Shown in pieces: positions 32,191 through 43,638 of a stretch of DNA of 64,000 bases; position 1 is the first letter of the stretch, and each line of letters opens with the position of its first letter. The position numbers and the translations under genes are program-made. Origin of the DNA: Bathynomus jamesi (lineage: Eukaryota > Arthropoda > Malacostraca > Isopoda > Cirolanidae). The stretch is taken from the NCBI GenBank assembly GCA_023014485.1, contig JAJOZX010009049.1, forward strand, positions 111,001-175,000. The letters run 5' to 3'. The notes beneath the pieces are model-generated. The model had not been told where the DNA came from, searched no databases, and worked only from the letters and a program-made list of their open reading frames with translations.

Positions 32191-33130
32191 GTCGGGCCCG
32201 CGTTTCCCGGACCCACAACGTTTAAAGAAGGCTTCGACCTATATAGCTTTCGCACGTTTTCGTCTATTAACCTACCTAGCCTAGCATTACCTATTTCATT
32301 AAAATGCACCCCATCTTTTATAAAAAGGCTAAGATCACTGAATTCTGACCACAGCTTCACGAAGGGTACATTTTCCTCAGCACAAATCTCTTCTAATTTG
32401 TTATTCAAAAATATTGTTTTTGACGTTATCCTAAGACCCAACCCGTGCCTAGGGGTAATACCTAGAACTAAAGACCTATCTGACCTCGCCTTCAGGGGCC
32501 TAATTAACCCCCTATATCTTTCCAAAAGGTCAGGCACTCTCGTATCGGGCCTATACGAGTCGTTGCCTTACCATCGTCACCAACATCGAGTGACGGGAGG
32601 CAACGTCAATCCTATCTACTTCGTCTCGAACGCTGTCAACCCTGGCCCCTGGGAGACAGACCTCCTCCTCTTGGTTGGATGCCGTTCAACGAACTCTTTG
32701 TCCATGTGGCGCACTAAAGATCCCCAATTAAAATAGTTTCCCTCATTCACGTCCCTTTCCAAATGGGCGAAAGGGTTCGAAACCTCGATAGGGGGGGATT
32801 CCTATCACCTAACGTACGCGGCCTAGCTCCACCCTTAACTTCTCTAAATCCTCCCCATCTACTACTATCGGACTAACCTTAACCTTCCTCAACTCTATCC
32901 AACCTTCCCGACAAGCTACCTAAACTAGAAACTAGGTTACGCACCTCACCCTTCAAATTACTAACGTCTTCAACGTTAGTATTGGTTCGGCTTTCGTCAA
33001 CCGTAGCCCTACCCCTGCCCTCATCAAGCGTTGCAAGTCTTTCCGTTACCTCACGTACACTGCGTTTTATGTAAACTATTTCCTCCATTAACTCGCAAAA
33101 GAAACAAACTGATCTCTCGGTAATCGCCAT
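32187..33130 (-). pseudogene. LINE B ORF1: coiled coil and SGNH-esterase-like domain
   Basis: The frame at 33130-32879 starts MAITERSVCFFCELMEEIVY and continues as a heptad-rich segment (LKGEVRNLVSSLGSLSGRLD) typical of ORF1 oligomerisation domains. A second frame at 32537-32187 has MPDLLERYRGLIRPLKARSD, LGLRITSKTIFLNNKLEEI and FIKDGVHFNEIGNARLGRLI; the DGVHxNxxG motif is the C-terminal block of SGNH hydrolases. In CR1- and L2-type LINEs ORF1 often carries such an esterase. The middle part (about 32540-32870) is frame-shifted. Confidence 0.7.
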
Positions 33131-33349
33131 AGGACCGCCGTTATAATCTTTAAATTCCGAATACCACCGGTTTACCCTACACCTAACACACGCGCTTTCT
33201 GCGACGGCATCGCGCAGTTAAAAATTAGTTTAAACAGTCACAAGTTTAAGTTAAATTAAGCCGGCACGCTATGAAAACTTCTAAATCGCTAAAAACCACT
33301 AATATTCAATTACTTAACTATAGCAACGTGAATATAAACGCAAGTATAT

Positions 33350-34140
33350 AAAATTCAAAACTTTCCAAAAGTAAATTTCTCAGCAATATGCAAAAGTAGA
33401 TGCAATATCAGAGAGCTCAGGAAATGCGTCCGTTCAGTACAGTCTGGCTGACGAATGATGTTTAATAAAATTAATATGAAGTGCTTTTTTAATGATTTGC
33501 GAAATACATTTAGTGATGAAGCCTGCCTGATATGCATGAGAATTGCATTCCATACATCTCCTTTGAAAGAGAGTGCATTTTCTGCATTTTCTATTGTACA
33601 GTTAGGTTTGTGTAATAATCACTGGGTAGTCTGGTGTTACAACGATGGTGTGTTTGATAGGAGGCGATTGCTCTTTATATGTTGATTTTTAATGATTACT
33701 TTAAACAGTTTGACAGCAACACTGAATTTGTACAAGTCATTTAGTTTTGAAATATTTAGCTCTTTAAACATTGGGGAAATGTGACTGTCTGTTGTCATTA
33801 TTCTAGAGAGTTCGCAGACATTTTTTATGAATTACTTCCAAAGGATGTTTTATACATTTCTTTGAGCTACCCTATGCTGTAATGCAATATAATAAATGTG
33901 GATCAGTGAAGGAATAATATTGGGTAAGGAGTGCGTTTTAAGAAAGGGTCTTTTTTAGTTTAACTAACCCTTGCAACAGTAGTATTCCCAATTTTTGTTT
34001 GACAGTTTGTATTAATATGTTTTGTGGTAATAATCGTATAAGATGACTTTGTCAGGTTCAATGAAAGTTTATTAGTACGCATCCATTTATACACATTTTC
34101 TAACTGCCTGTTCGTTTCATTAATCAGAAAGCCTACGTTA
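33350..34140 (-). pseudogene. LINE 3' fragment (RT thumb and C-terminus)
   Basis: The minus strand over shifting frames reads NRQLENVYKWMRTNKLSLNL, LVKLKKDPFLKTHSLPNIIP, CLRTLSRIMTTDSHISPMFK, LNISKLNDLYKFSVAVKLFK, then HIRQASSLNVFRKSLKKHFI. This order matches the post-catalytic part of LINE RTs (LxxVxxWMxxNKLSLNxxKT ... CLRxI ... IRQASSLNVFKKxLK). It is 5'-truncated and frame-broken. Confidence 0.65.
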
Positions 34141-34224
34141 TGATGAGAAGTGTGATAAGTGCGTATTGCATCTTAATATTTAAATAAAAATAAATGATAC
34201 ATTAACTTTTTTTAAGGTAGTTTT

Positions 34225-34510
34225 GTCGTTTGTTCACAAAAAAAGCAGTTCTATCAAGACCCCTGAACAGAGATAGCAACTGAGTGGGGTGAAGAAACTG
34301 CGGAGCCAGCATAGCACACCTAACCTTTTAGAAGCTGTTTCAGAAAGAGTATTTGTGATCTTTCCAGGAAAGATCACGATAAAAAGAAACCAAGAAAGTT
34401 GAAAGAGGAAGGATTTAATTGTATATTCTTGAAGATAAGGGATAGTCACGTGGGAGATTGTGACGAGTAAACAGATGAATGAACTCGGTTGTTGAGGCCG
34501 TTTTCTAATA
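34225..34510 (-). pseudogene. LINE (family E) RT thumb fragment
   Basis: The minus strand reads FLFIVIFPGKITNTLSETAS, KRLGVLCWLRSFFTPLSCYL. Compare the family pattern LGxxxxxxLSWKDHIxxxAKxASKRLGVLxRxRxFFTP. The flanking text (GTGGGAGATTGTGAC near 34452) also occurs at about 24460, linking it to the fragment at 24363-24890. It lies just downstream of the terminal P450 exon. Confidence 0.6.
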
Positions 34511-34786
34511 ATGTATTTCCTTGTACTACCATATTTAATTAAATATAAATAAAAATGAATTATACATTAATCTCTTTTAAGGTAGTTTTATCGTTATTTC
34601 ACGACAAAATCAATTCTCTCACTAACAGTACTAAAATACGGTATGTAAAAAGGCCTTGGTGATTGCGCTGACCTAATCTGGATATGTTATGAAATTCAGT
34701 TGCTAAATAATTTTATGTAACCTTCTGAAGCACAAATCATACGAGAAAATCCACGAAGCAAAATGAAAACAAGAGATTAAAAAGGT

Positions 34787-34965
34787 TTATCGGGGAGTGG
34801 CGATGATTTTGAAATGAGGAGGTCCGAGAGTTAATCCTAAGGTTCCTTCAGTATCTTCGATGCTTTCTCCAAACGGAAATCTGAACGTGAAATTTTGTGC
34901 AAGAGCTGAAAACGTCAGAAAAGACGTCATGCGAGCAAGTGACTCTCCCAGGCAAGAACGACGTC
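34787..34965 (-). CDS. Cytochrome P450 (CYP2 clan), last exon with haem-binding Cys
   Basis: Read on the minus strand after a TTTCTTTTTAG acceptor, the exon encodes RRSCLGESLARMTSFLTFSA, LAQNFTFRFPFGESIEDTEG, TLGLTLGPPHFKIIATPR, then TAA. This is the C-terminus of a microsomal P450, including the Cys that ligates haem iron and the L-helix (GESLARM). The preceding residues FGKG come from the exon at 55928-56084. Its donor leaves one base (phase 1) that joins the first two bases here to make Gly, giving FGKGRRSCLG, a correct FxxGxRxCxG. P450s of this clan oxidise lipophilic endo- or xenobiotics at the ER membrane; the substrate cannot be inferred. A 20.96-kb intron separates this exon from the previous one. 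Confidence 0.9.
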
Positions 34966-35375
34966 CTAAAAAGAAATTTTCACTAGCTTAATATTTTTCA
35001 CAGAAAGGATTCTACCTTTAATTCTCGACCTCCATCTGAAGGTCGATTCAGAGATTAGTTCTAGTTACAAAGCATCATTAACATCAAGGACACTAAAGTT
35101 CGTTTTAATCAGGCTGTTTCTCAAGTACTTTAATATAGTCTATAAAAGTTTAAGCTTTTATAACTGAATTAAGAGTGTCTTGGAATATTAAATAAAATAA
35201 TGAGTGTAAAAGGTAACAGCCTAAAAACTTATTTGCCTACTGTGTGAAAGTGAGAGTGCCCAAAGGGTCCGCTGAGCTCGAACATTGACAGGGTAAGTGG
35301 CCTGCCCAACCCAACCTAAGAGGCAGCAGCAGGAAGCGACCCCAAAGACTGATCACTTTTTACCGGGAGCTCTTA

Positions 35376-35380
<5 letters not shown>

Positions 35381-35426
<46 letters not shown>
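35381..35426. repeat. (TA)n microsatellite at the left edge of the hAT element
   Basis: A pure TA tract. The hAT element starts immediately after it, and another (TA)n follows the element's right end at 53224-53248, so insertion into a single TA tract is the simplest reading. Confidence 0.95.
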
Positions 35427-35429
<3 letters not shown>

Positions 35430-35687
35430 GGGTGCATAGGATATGAATTTTTCATATCCGGCCGGATAACGGATATGCCGGATATGGCCGTATCTATCCG
35501 GCCGGATATATATTATTAGGTACCGTATTATTTTTACATTCATATTGCTATGTTTTGTTTTGTTTTGCATTGGGGGGCAAGCGCCCCCCCAAATATAAGA
35601 TAAATAATAATTTAAGTATATTCAGATGTTTGATTGTTTTGTTCTCTTTCAGGTTCTTGTGTTGTATTAAACTATTAAGTATTAATC

Positions 35688-36047
35688 ATGACAAGTTTTG
35701 TGTGGTCACTGTATACAATAAATGATCCTAGCGATATCACTGCAAAGTGTAATATTTGCCAAAAGATTATCAAACGTGGGACGGAGAAAGGTGGCCAAAA
35801 GTCTTTTAGCACACCTCTTCATAATCATTTGAAGATTAATCACCCAAAAGAGTATGCTGAAGCCAAAAACGAAAATGACAAAAAAAAAGAATAGCTGCGA
35901 CTGAATTAAAGGAAATAGGCATAGATAGAATACGGGCTAGACCATCAACTTCTACTGGTAGTACTCTGAAAGAAGAGAAAATGGACCAAATGAGTAAGCA
36001 GGTCTCAATAGAGGAAAGCTTTTCATCTAAAAAAATATGGGACATCA
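35688..36047 (+). pseudogene. hAT transposase, N-terminal part with BED zinc finger
   Basis: The frame starts MTSFVWSLYTINDPSDITAK, then CNICQKIIKRGTEKGGQKSF and LHNHLKINHPKEYAE. The C-x2-C ... H-x4-H pattern is a BED-type zinc finger, the DNA-binding module at the N-terminus of hAT transposases. An A-run frameshift at 35879-35888 ends the open frame, after which the reading continues in another frame as ATELKEIGIDRIRARPSTST and VSIEESFSSKKIWDI. There the giant palindrome begins. The text resumes at 51061 with NDSRSVMIPRKIG, so WDI+NDSR joins without loss. Confidence 0.85.
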
Positions 36048-36104
36048 GTAGTATAGCCGCAAGAAGGGAGACAGAGAATGGATCAATTTGAAAATTACCC
36101 CACT

Positions 36105-36290
36105 CACCGTCCTTCACGGCAGTCCTCCACCGTCCTTCATGGCGGTCCTCCACCGTCCTTCATGGCGGTCCCTCCTTTATGAGGTGTCCTTCATGGTCCT
36201 TCAAAAAAAGAAAAAAAAAAAGAAAAAAAAATTTAAAAAAATTAAATTTAAAAAATTAAATTTAAAAAAAAATAAATTTTAAAAATGATT
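36105..36290. repeat. 23-bp minisatellite and poly-A block, left arm end
   Basis: About 2.7 units of CCACCGTCCTTCATGGCGGT plus CCT (36105-36172) followed by A-rich low-complexity sequence (36205-36285). The mirror copy is at 50810-50996. Confidence 0.85.
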
Positions 36291-36954
36291 CGTCTTCACC
36301 TTCCTTAAAAAAAAATTTAAGAAAGGATTGAGCCTCGCCTTCCTCCTTCAAAAAAGTTCTTTCATGAGGCAAACAAGAACAAACATGAAAAAACATACAT
36401 ACATTCAAGTACTTTCCGTTCAGGCAAGTTAGAAGACAGTAGAAATGGAAACGAATGAAAGGTTTTAATAGGCCTAACGAGATTGCACATTAACACCCAA
36501 TTTTCGTCTGTTAACAAATTGTGAACAATACATAAATGAAAATCAGAGTGATTATATTTTAAATCGAAACACAAGTTCTTTGTTTAATATCTGTATTATG
36601 AAAAATAAAATGAATATTTATTATTATAATTTAAATAAATTAATTTCTCTCTTTTTTAAGGGAAACTGGCTTATTTTCAAACGAGACGACCTTCAAATAC
36701 AATATATACATATAGTACACTCATATTTGTTTATTTACTTTTAAATATGTAGTTTTCTGTTATTTACGCTGATATATACCATTACATTCACTTTCACATG
36801 CTATCTTCTGCTATGTGAATTAATAATTTTACTATACAGCAAATTTCGTTATAAAATTGCATATGCTAAAAAGAACATCAAGCTGCGTAACACAGCTTTG
36901 AAACTGAAGCATCAATTCTGTTATCCTCCTCTAAACATCCACTTAAATATTATT

Positions 36955-37184
36955 ACTAATATTGATTTATTGTTATTATTACATATATATATGTACACGT
37001 GTTAAGAGTATTTAAATTAAATATATTGATTTCAATTCCCTTCGTAATAAAAGCATCTGGCAACTATACCCCCAATCTTGCTATATATTTCTCTCAGTAA
37101 TTTTTTCAGGTTAGTTGTTAAGTTTAACTTTCTTCTAAAGACTATTAGCTGCAACTAATCTTGTTATTATTATTATTATTATTC

Positions 37185-37227
<43 letters not shown>

Positions 37228-38412
37228 CATCCAAATAAGTAGGTTCGGGTAAAAAACTTCTTATTAGAGGCAATTAAAGAAAACGGGATGTCGAATTTAT
37301 GAGGGTTGTCATTTTTAAATAGATGCAGCGGGAAATAGGTATTGAAAGTTGAGAGATTTTTCATTAAGAACCTTTCTACTTGTAGTTATAGTTAGGACTA
37401 TTCACATTACTTTAATTATCATTTCTCTAATTAAACGGCTGTTCACAATTCCTCATAATTCTCATAATAAACGTATTTGTTTTCACACCAGTCAGGCCAC
37501 TGTTTACATCAATCACACAGAATGTTCATGCTTATTGTTTTTGTCATTAGCTGTACCAATCATGTCTTTACAGACTGAAGCCTACCGTTACACAACGTTT
37601 AAAATGTTATAATTAATGCTTTACGATATCAGATCTCGTATAAAAAGCATTATTTTCTGTACAAATGGCCACAAAAATACTTTCAATCCTAATATATGTA
37701 CGTATAGTATGCAACATACGCCTTTTCACCTGTATTAAAAACGTAATAGTATCATCATGCGATCTTAGTTTCCGCAATGACGTGAGCCCTAACATTTAAT
37801 TTAAAATTATTTAACAGATCATTCGAGGGAACTGTACATCGATCTCATTAGAACTTCTGACTCATAATAACCCGCTATGCATATTTACAAGAGTCGAATT
37901 TAAATAATATATATATATATATATATATTATATTATATATATATATATATATAAGGAGTTTGTATGTGGCATTCCAGCAGAAGGCAGGAAGTGTCTGAAC
38001 CCTGTTTCTCCCATCACTGTCCTCTTCATCTGGCCTTTTACATGTCACGTCTACCCTGTAAACAGTCCAGCATACTCTCAAACACGCGCTTCTCACTATA
38101 TCCCTTACTACACACGCATGCATCTTACACACTACACAGTCTTTTCAAAAAAGGTGTAATTTCAATAGTTTCGGAGATTCGCGATTTGCCCCTCCTTCCT
38201 GCCTGCATCGTGTATAGTACCAAGCAAGTCTCTCCACAGTTTACAGGTTTCCTCATTGTCTAAAATTTATAAAGTTCTCTCTTATTGTTTTCCTTATTGT
38301 AACGGACATCACAACCGAATTTAAATAGTATTTAAGTATTATGTCGAGCAACATAGCTAGATAACCCCGCCACAGCCTAGTTTCTTTGCATAATCATGAA
38401 ACATGAAAGAAG

Positions 38413-38465
<53 letters not shown>

Positions 38466-38805
38466 GGCAAAAGTAGTTTGAAGATTTATTCCATGACACG
38501 ACTGATTATAATTATACACTTTAGAGGAGTTTGCAAATTGCATATACTTAGACAAAAAGTATTAGATCTTATGATGATTTCATGTCATTATCAGCATGCT
38601 TCACTGTCCTTTCAGTCATTGTGAACGTAGAACGTACCAGAACTATGGTCTTGACAAACCACAATGTGTTAAATTTAAATATTGACATTGTTATTATTAC
38701 ATATATATGTACACGTGTTAAGAGTATTTAAATTAAATATATTGATTTAAATACATTTCGTAATAAGAGCATCTGGTAACTCTACCCCAATTTTGCTATA
38801 TGAAA
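36955..38805. repeat. Direct repeat pair and (TA)n tracts in the left arm
   Basis: A ~120-bp segment (TTATTACATATATATGTACA ... CGTAATAAAAGCATCTGGCA ... TTGCTATAT) occurs at 36965-37090 and, diverged, at 38690-38800. Between them are (TA)n tracts at 37187-37226, 37907-37952 and 38414-38460, with AT-rich sequence without recognised genes. The mirror set lies at 48190-50075. Confidence 0.75.
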
Positions 38806-38809
38806 ATGA

Positions 38810-39470
38810 AAATGTTTATTGCCAGACTATAGTCCATATGGCAAATATTATTAATACAATGACAGTTCATACACTAAGGGTAGAAATATATACAATTGAT
38901 TAGAAATAATACTGCACTGCCGAAGTTAAGTGGAGCTACAGACAGACAGACGTTTTCGTACCAAGAAGTCCATAGCTTAGGCGTTAGAGGATAAATGGCA
39001 GGACTCATGGATAGCTTGGATGATCGGGTTGGTTGATTTTTTAATTCTTTGCATTAGAATGTGTTGAGCACGTCTTGTTACCTCCGGGAAGCTCGGGACA
39101 TTGCGGGTAGCAAACATTTGCGAAGCTGAGCATCTCGGGGGTAATTTATGTAAGAGTCTAAAAGAACTGTTGTACAGCAAATTTAGGGTACTGCCAGAAC
39201 CTTTTTTATAATTCACCCAGAGTTGCAGACCGTATATATTACTGCAGAAAGTACGAAAGAGTGTGTCTTTAGCTTCACTTGTACAGAAACGAAAGCTCCT
39301 TATGGTCATATTCGCTTTAGCATACAGGCTTCGAGACTGTTTTCTTATATCCGAGTCATCACTCAAGGAGCTGGTAATAGTTTGACCCAATTACTTAAAC
39401 TCTTGTACTTCCTCAATTACTTCACCATTCATTTTAAACCTTATGTGAAAAATGCTCTGTATCAATTGGT
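38810..39470 (-). pseudogene. LINE (family D) 3' fragment, left arm copy
   Basis: The minus-strand ORF 39390-38977 reads SSLSDDSDIRKQSRSLYAKA, NMTIRSFRFCTSEAKDTLFR, TFCSNIYGLQLWVNYKKGSG, then FRLLHKLPPRCSASQMFATR and NVPSFPEVTRRAQH in one frame. It is the post-RT segment of a LINE and matches the fragment at 15510-16118. The tail with TTTTCATTTTCATAT lies at 38801-38822. Only the C-terminal ~140 residues remain, so it is a 5'-truncated, dead copy. The mirror copy at 47594-48007 differs at the C-terminal residue. Confidence 0.78.
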
Positions 39471-39474
39471 CCAC

Positions 39475-40450
39475 AATTAACCCACCCCTTATATCCACAG
39501 TCTAACTATAGAGTAGATTAAGTCTAGCCTTGTAGGGGTCAGCCTAGAGATTCCGGAAATGGTCCAGAGCGGGCAGATAAATTGAGGTCCACAGTAGGAT
39601 TCCTCACCAAATTAGGTTAGGGCAATCTACCTTCACCTTTGTTACGCTATGAGTTGATGCTAGGTCTTAGGCCACAATGTAGGCCTAATTTGTCTGACCC
39701 AGCTTAATTTACTGCGTTTACTTCTAACTGGGTTAAAAACACAATTAGTCACTTACTACTAGTTATTAGAGACCCTTTTCCCCTTTTGTTTAATTGTTGA
39801 GAGCGTACTTGCTGGTGGGGATCTTTTTTCCGTTGTTTGTTCTTCCCCCTTGTAGCCCCATTCCTCGTTTTCGTTCTCCCTTGTCCACCTTTTCGCTGGG
39901 CTTTTTCCACCAGCGACCTCTTGGTTTTTTTGGTTGGTTGATCGGTAATGCATATCTATTACCGAGCACGCTCTTGTCACACAGTATATAAATACTAGTG
40001 TGGAATAACTCTGGTGAGCAACCAATCATGGTTTCATCCACCCAGTTATTGACATAAAAGGAATTTAATAATTGTTCGATTAACTACCTACCTACTCAGT
40101 GAACCATTTTCGTTACATCCCAACTACCCACACATCAGTTTTCCATATACTGGGGGCCCCGGGAGATAAAAATTTTGGTGTCAATGTCACCAATTTTTAT
40201 GTCTGAGTATAGACTAGCTAACTATTTGACTGTAAATGCCTGTTAATCTGATTAACAGTGACTATCCTCACCATCTCATGGAGAAGATGTAGCATTTAAT
40301 TAGAAGAGAAAATATACATCCATAAGATGAAACTGTCTATGGTCTTTACCATAAGAAAAGGAAAAGTGAAAGTTAGAAGATAAAATTACAATTCCCCAGC
40401 ATCTATTTTTTGTTGTAAAACTAGTCGCGCCTTTAATGCTGTTTGTCGCT
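39475..40450. other. Left-arm segment between LINE D and BEL coding region
   Basis: Non-coding sequence that should include the BEL 3' region. It contains TGGGGGCCCCGGGAG (40151-40166) and several short inverted motifs. I could not identify a pair of LTRs. Open frames here (39759-40041) are low-complexity and unlikely to be real. Confidence 0.4.
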
Positions 40451-40454
40451 GAGG

Positions 40455-43331
40455 TCATGTGTCTGTCAATGTTGTAGTAGGATGCGTTACCACTCCTACT
40501 GTCAAAGGAATAGTTACTGGAAGTTCAGTGTCTCCAGTTGTTACTGGCGGTGGAGAAGGTTCTCCAAAGTCCATTGTTTTGGGTCCAGGCTCTAAGGGGT
40601 ACAAAAGAGAAATGTCTCTTGTTGTGTCACCCGTTGAAGTCCTTAATTTGACCACTCTTGTTACCCCGTCTGCCCCTGGTCTGAGTTCTAAAACTCTAGC
40701 CAGAGGCCAGTATTGTCTTGGAGTACTGTCATGTATGAGAACAAGGTCCCCTACCTTAATTGTGTCAGACCAATCCTTCTTAGTCATTTGTTTATGTCTC
40801 TCCCTTAGACCCATCAAGTACTCAGTTTTCCGCTGTTTAATGAAATGAGCTTTAACTCTAGTTAAATGTTGTAACTTAGTCTGGAGCTCATCATGTCGTT
40901 GAGTCCAGTTTGGGTCTTCTGAAGAGTCTATATAGTAGTCCGGCAGGAGACTAACTTGTTCTCCCCGAATCAAATGATTTGGAGTTAATGGTTCCGGGAT
41001 CATTAATGTTGTCACTTACATAAGTGAGTGGTCTATTGTTAATGATGTTCTCAATCTCAGCCAGGAGAGTGAGCAACTCAAACAAGTGTATCTGTTTTTT
41101 ACCATTTGCTTTCTTCAAGCAATTCTTTACTGCTTGTATATTCCTCTCCCAGATAGAACCATACCAAGGAGAGGCAACCGGAATATACTTCCACTTTATG
41201 TTTGAATTTTGTATATATAATTGTGTGAATTCATTGCTTAACAAATCGTGGATGACTTGTTCACCAGCCTTGAAATATGTAGCATTGTCAGTCCAAACTG
41301 TCTTGGGTACTGAATGTCGTGCACAGAATCTCTTAAAGACAGCAACAAAAGACTCTGCTGTAAGGTCCTCCACAACATCCAGATAAACAGCTCGTGAGGC
41401 AGCACATGTAAACAGTACAATGTACATTTTTTGTTCAGTGTCAACCAACCCCACAGTCAATGCTCCTGTATAGTCAATGCCTACAGTCTCAAAGGGTCTG
41501 TTGAGAGTAACTCTCTCCTCTGGCAAAGCAGGAGGATTTGGTATCCTATAGGGCCTAGCATGAATACGCCTACATGTGATACACTCACTCAGGACTGTTT
41601 TAACAGTGATCCTTCCCTTGGGTATCCAATAAGTTTTTCTTAATGTAGTTAGTGTCTGTGGTACCCCCATATGATGTACATCATTGTGTGTGTTTGTCTG
41701 ATGATTAATGTTGTCAAATAGCTAAATCTAGGTAAAAGGATTGGATGTTTGCTTTTGTAAGACAGTTTTGATTTGTCTAATCTCCCTTTACACCTTAGAT
41801 GGCATTCCTCATCTCTGAACAAATTTAGATCCACAACTACTGATGGTACAGGTTCTTTTGTTTGTTTCCCATTAGTCAAGAATTCTAACTCTTTATTGTA
41901 CTCCTTTTGTCGTGCATGCGCTATCCAGTACTTGGTTGCAACTTCTGTATAATTATGATTGTTTTTATTTAGCTGTTTGTTTATTGTAGTTAAACAGTTG
42001 TGAGCAAACCTCAAACAGTAAGCTGTGACCCTGACAAGTTTGCTGAAATCAGAATAATGTTCATAATTAGTGATTGGTTCAACCTTTTCATTTGAAAAGA
42101 TTAAATTTAATGTCAAGTTAACTTGTTCCACAGGCCATTGGTCTGTATTACAGAGCCACTTAGGTCCCATGAACCAAGTTTTGTTTGACTTCAACAACTT
42201 GTAGGATAAACCTCTGGTCAGAAAGTCTGCTGGATTTTGTTTAGTTGGAACATAGTGAAAGTTTACTTGTAGTCTTTCATTAGCTTCAGCTATTTCTTTT
42301 AGCCTATTTCTTGCAAAGATATTCTTACTATTAATGCTAGCATTCCGTATCCAGGCAAGACAAATCTGACTGTCAAGCCAGATGTGGATATCAGTTATGT
42401 TCACAACATGGTAAGCATCCTTAAGCAATGAATTGGTTTTAATGGCTAACGCAGCAGCCAATAGTTCCAGTTGAGGTATGGTTCGGGTAGGTTTGAGGGG
42501 TGCAACTTTCCCTTTTGCATAAATTAGATGATTTTCTGTAGGACTTACAAGGTATGCACAGTACCCATAAGCATGTGTGCTTGCATCAGCAAACACATGA
42601 AGTCTCTGTGGCTTATCCCTAAACCCACAGCACCTTTGAATTTTAATGTTCTGCACTTTTGTTAAATCAGCAGCTAACTTCTTCCAAAATTTTTGCTATC
42701 CATTTGTTATTGGATCATCCCACCCAACATTTGTCATCCAAACTTCTTGGAGGAGAATCTTTGATTTTATTGTTGAAGGCAGGAATAGACCCATGGGGTC
42801 AAAATTTTTTGAAGCCTCTGATAATATTTGTCTTTTAATATTTACTTCCTCATCAAGTTTAAAACCTTTAGTACAGATTGAATCATGACTGATAGAAGAT
42901 GCATCCAAATAACAGTTCATACCTAAAGTTTTAACTCTGTCTGATGGATCAGTAAGACCATTATTATCCTTTAAAATCTTTTTGTTTAATTCCTCATCAT
43001 TTGAAATCCACGCACTAAGTTCAAAGTTACCTTGTTGCATAATGTTTTGAGAGTGTTCATAGACCTCAGATAATTCAGATTTTGTTGTTGTTGAGCCTAT
43101 TAGATTGTCTACGTAAAAATGTTCCTTGAGGAAATTCATTGTTAAAGAGTTATTAAACTGGTTCAAATGATGTCTAATTGTCATTGCTAATAGGCTAGGT
43201 GAGCAATTGGCTCCAAACAACACAACATTAAATCTATAGGTTATGAGCCCTTTATTCAAATCAAATGGATCCCTGAACCATAAGAACCTAAGTTGGTTCT
43301 TGTCATATTCATTTTTTAGATTTATTCTCAA
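40455..43331 (-). pseudogene. BEL/Pao retrotransposon pol, left arm (RT C-half, RNase H, integrase)
   Basis: Read on the minus strand from the centre outwards. 43331-42696: LRFLWFRDPFDLNKGLITYR and FLKEHFYVDNLIGS, the RT catalytic YVDx box of BEL/Pao. 42656-41649: [45 protein letters not shown] and [10 protein letters not shown], an RNase H with its Asp/Glu/Asp residues, then the H2C2 zinc segment. 41670-40951: GIDYTGAL, VWTDNATYF and SIWERNIQAVK, the integrase DDE. 41015-40455: GDLVLIHDSTPRQYWPLARV, the C-terminal domain typical of BEL/Pao. Gag, protease and the RT N-half are missing. Frames shift near 42670, 41660 and 40980. Confidence 0.9.
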
Positions 43332-43638
43332 AATTGCCTTGAAATGTCACTTTGTACGGCATATTTATCTAACCTGAGGAGCCAAGTGAACACCTCTCCT
43401 CCTTTCTCTCCTTTCTCTTGGGGGATAACGCCACCTCCAAGTTTCCTTGTTGCACCTACAGCATCCCCCCCCCCCTTTGCTTTTGCAAGCAAAGGGGGGT
43501 GGGGGATGCTGTAGGTGCAACAAGGAAACTTGGAGGTGGCGTTATCCCCCAAGAGAAAGGAGAGAAAGGAGGAGAGGTGTTCACTTGGCTCCTCAGGTTA
43601 GATAAATATGCCGTACAAAGTGACATTTCAAGGCAATT
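43332..43638. repeat. Palindrome centre
   Basis: About 150 bp on each side of 43484.5 are exact reverse complements with a TTGC loop. The outer part still encodes BEL RT (LLRLDKYAVQSDIS). The inner ~110 bp (GGTGGGGGATGCTGTAGGTG ... CAAGGAAACTTGGAGGTGGC ...) does not read as BEL and is of unknown origin. C-runs flank the loop. Confidence 0.85.

Larger units (their letters stand above)
28669..33200 (-). mobile_element. CR1-type LINE (family B), nearly full length
   Basis: A minus-strand non-LTR retrotransposon. ORF1 (33130-32187) has a coiled coil and an SGNH-esterase-like domain, and ORF2 (32190-29400) has endonuclease and RT. The 3' untranslated part (29399-28669) is shared with the direct repeat at 25473-26261. 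The order and the esterase in ORF1 fit the CR1/L2 group. Many single-base losses break the frames. Confidence 0.85.

Noticed and set aside
39759..40041. Overlapping 83-88 aa ORFs (and mirror at 46930-47235)
   Set aside because: Lys/Arg-rich low-complexity frames in the BEL 3' region, present in more than one frame.
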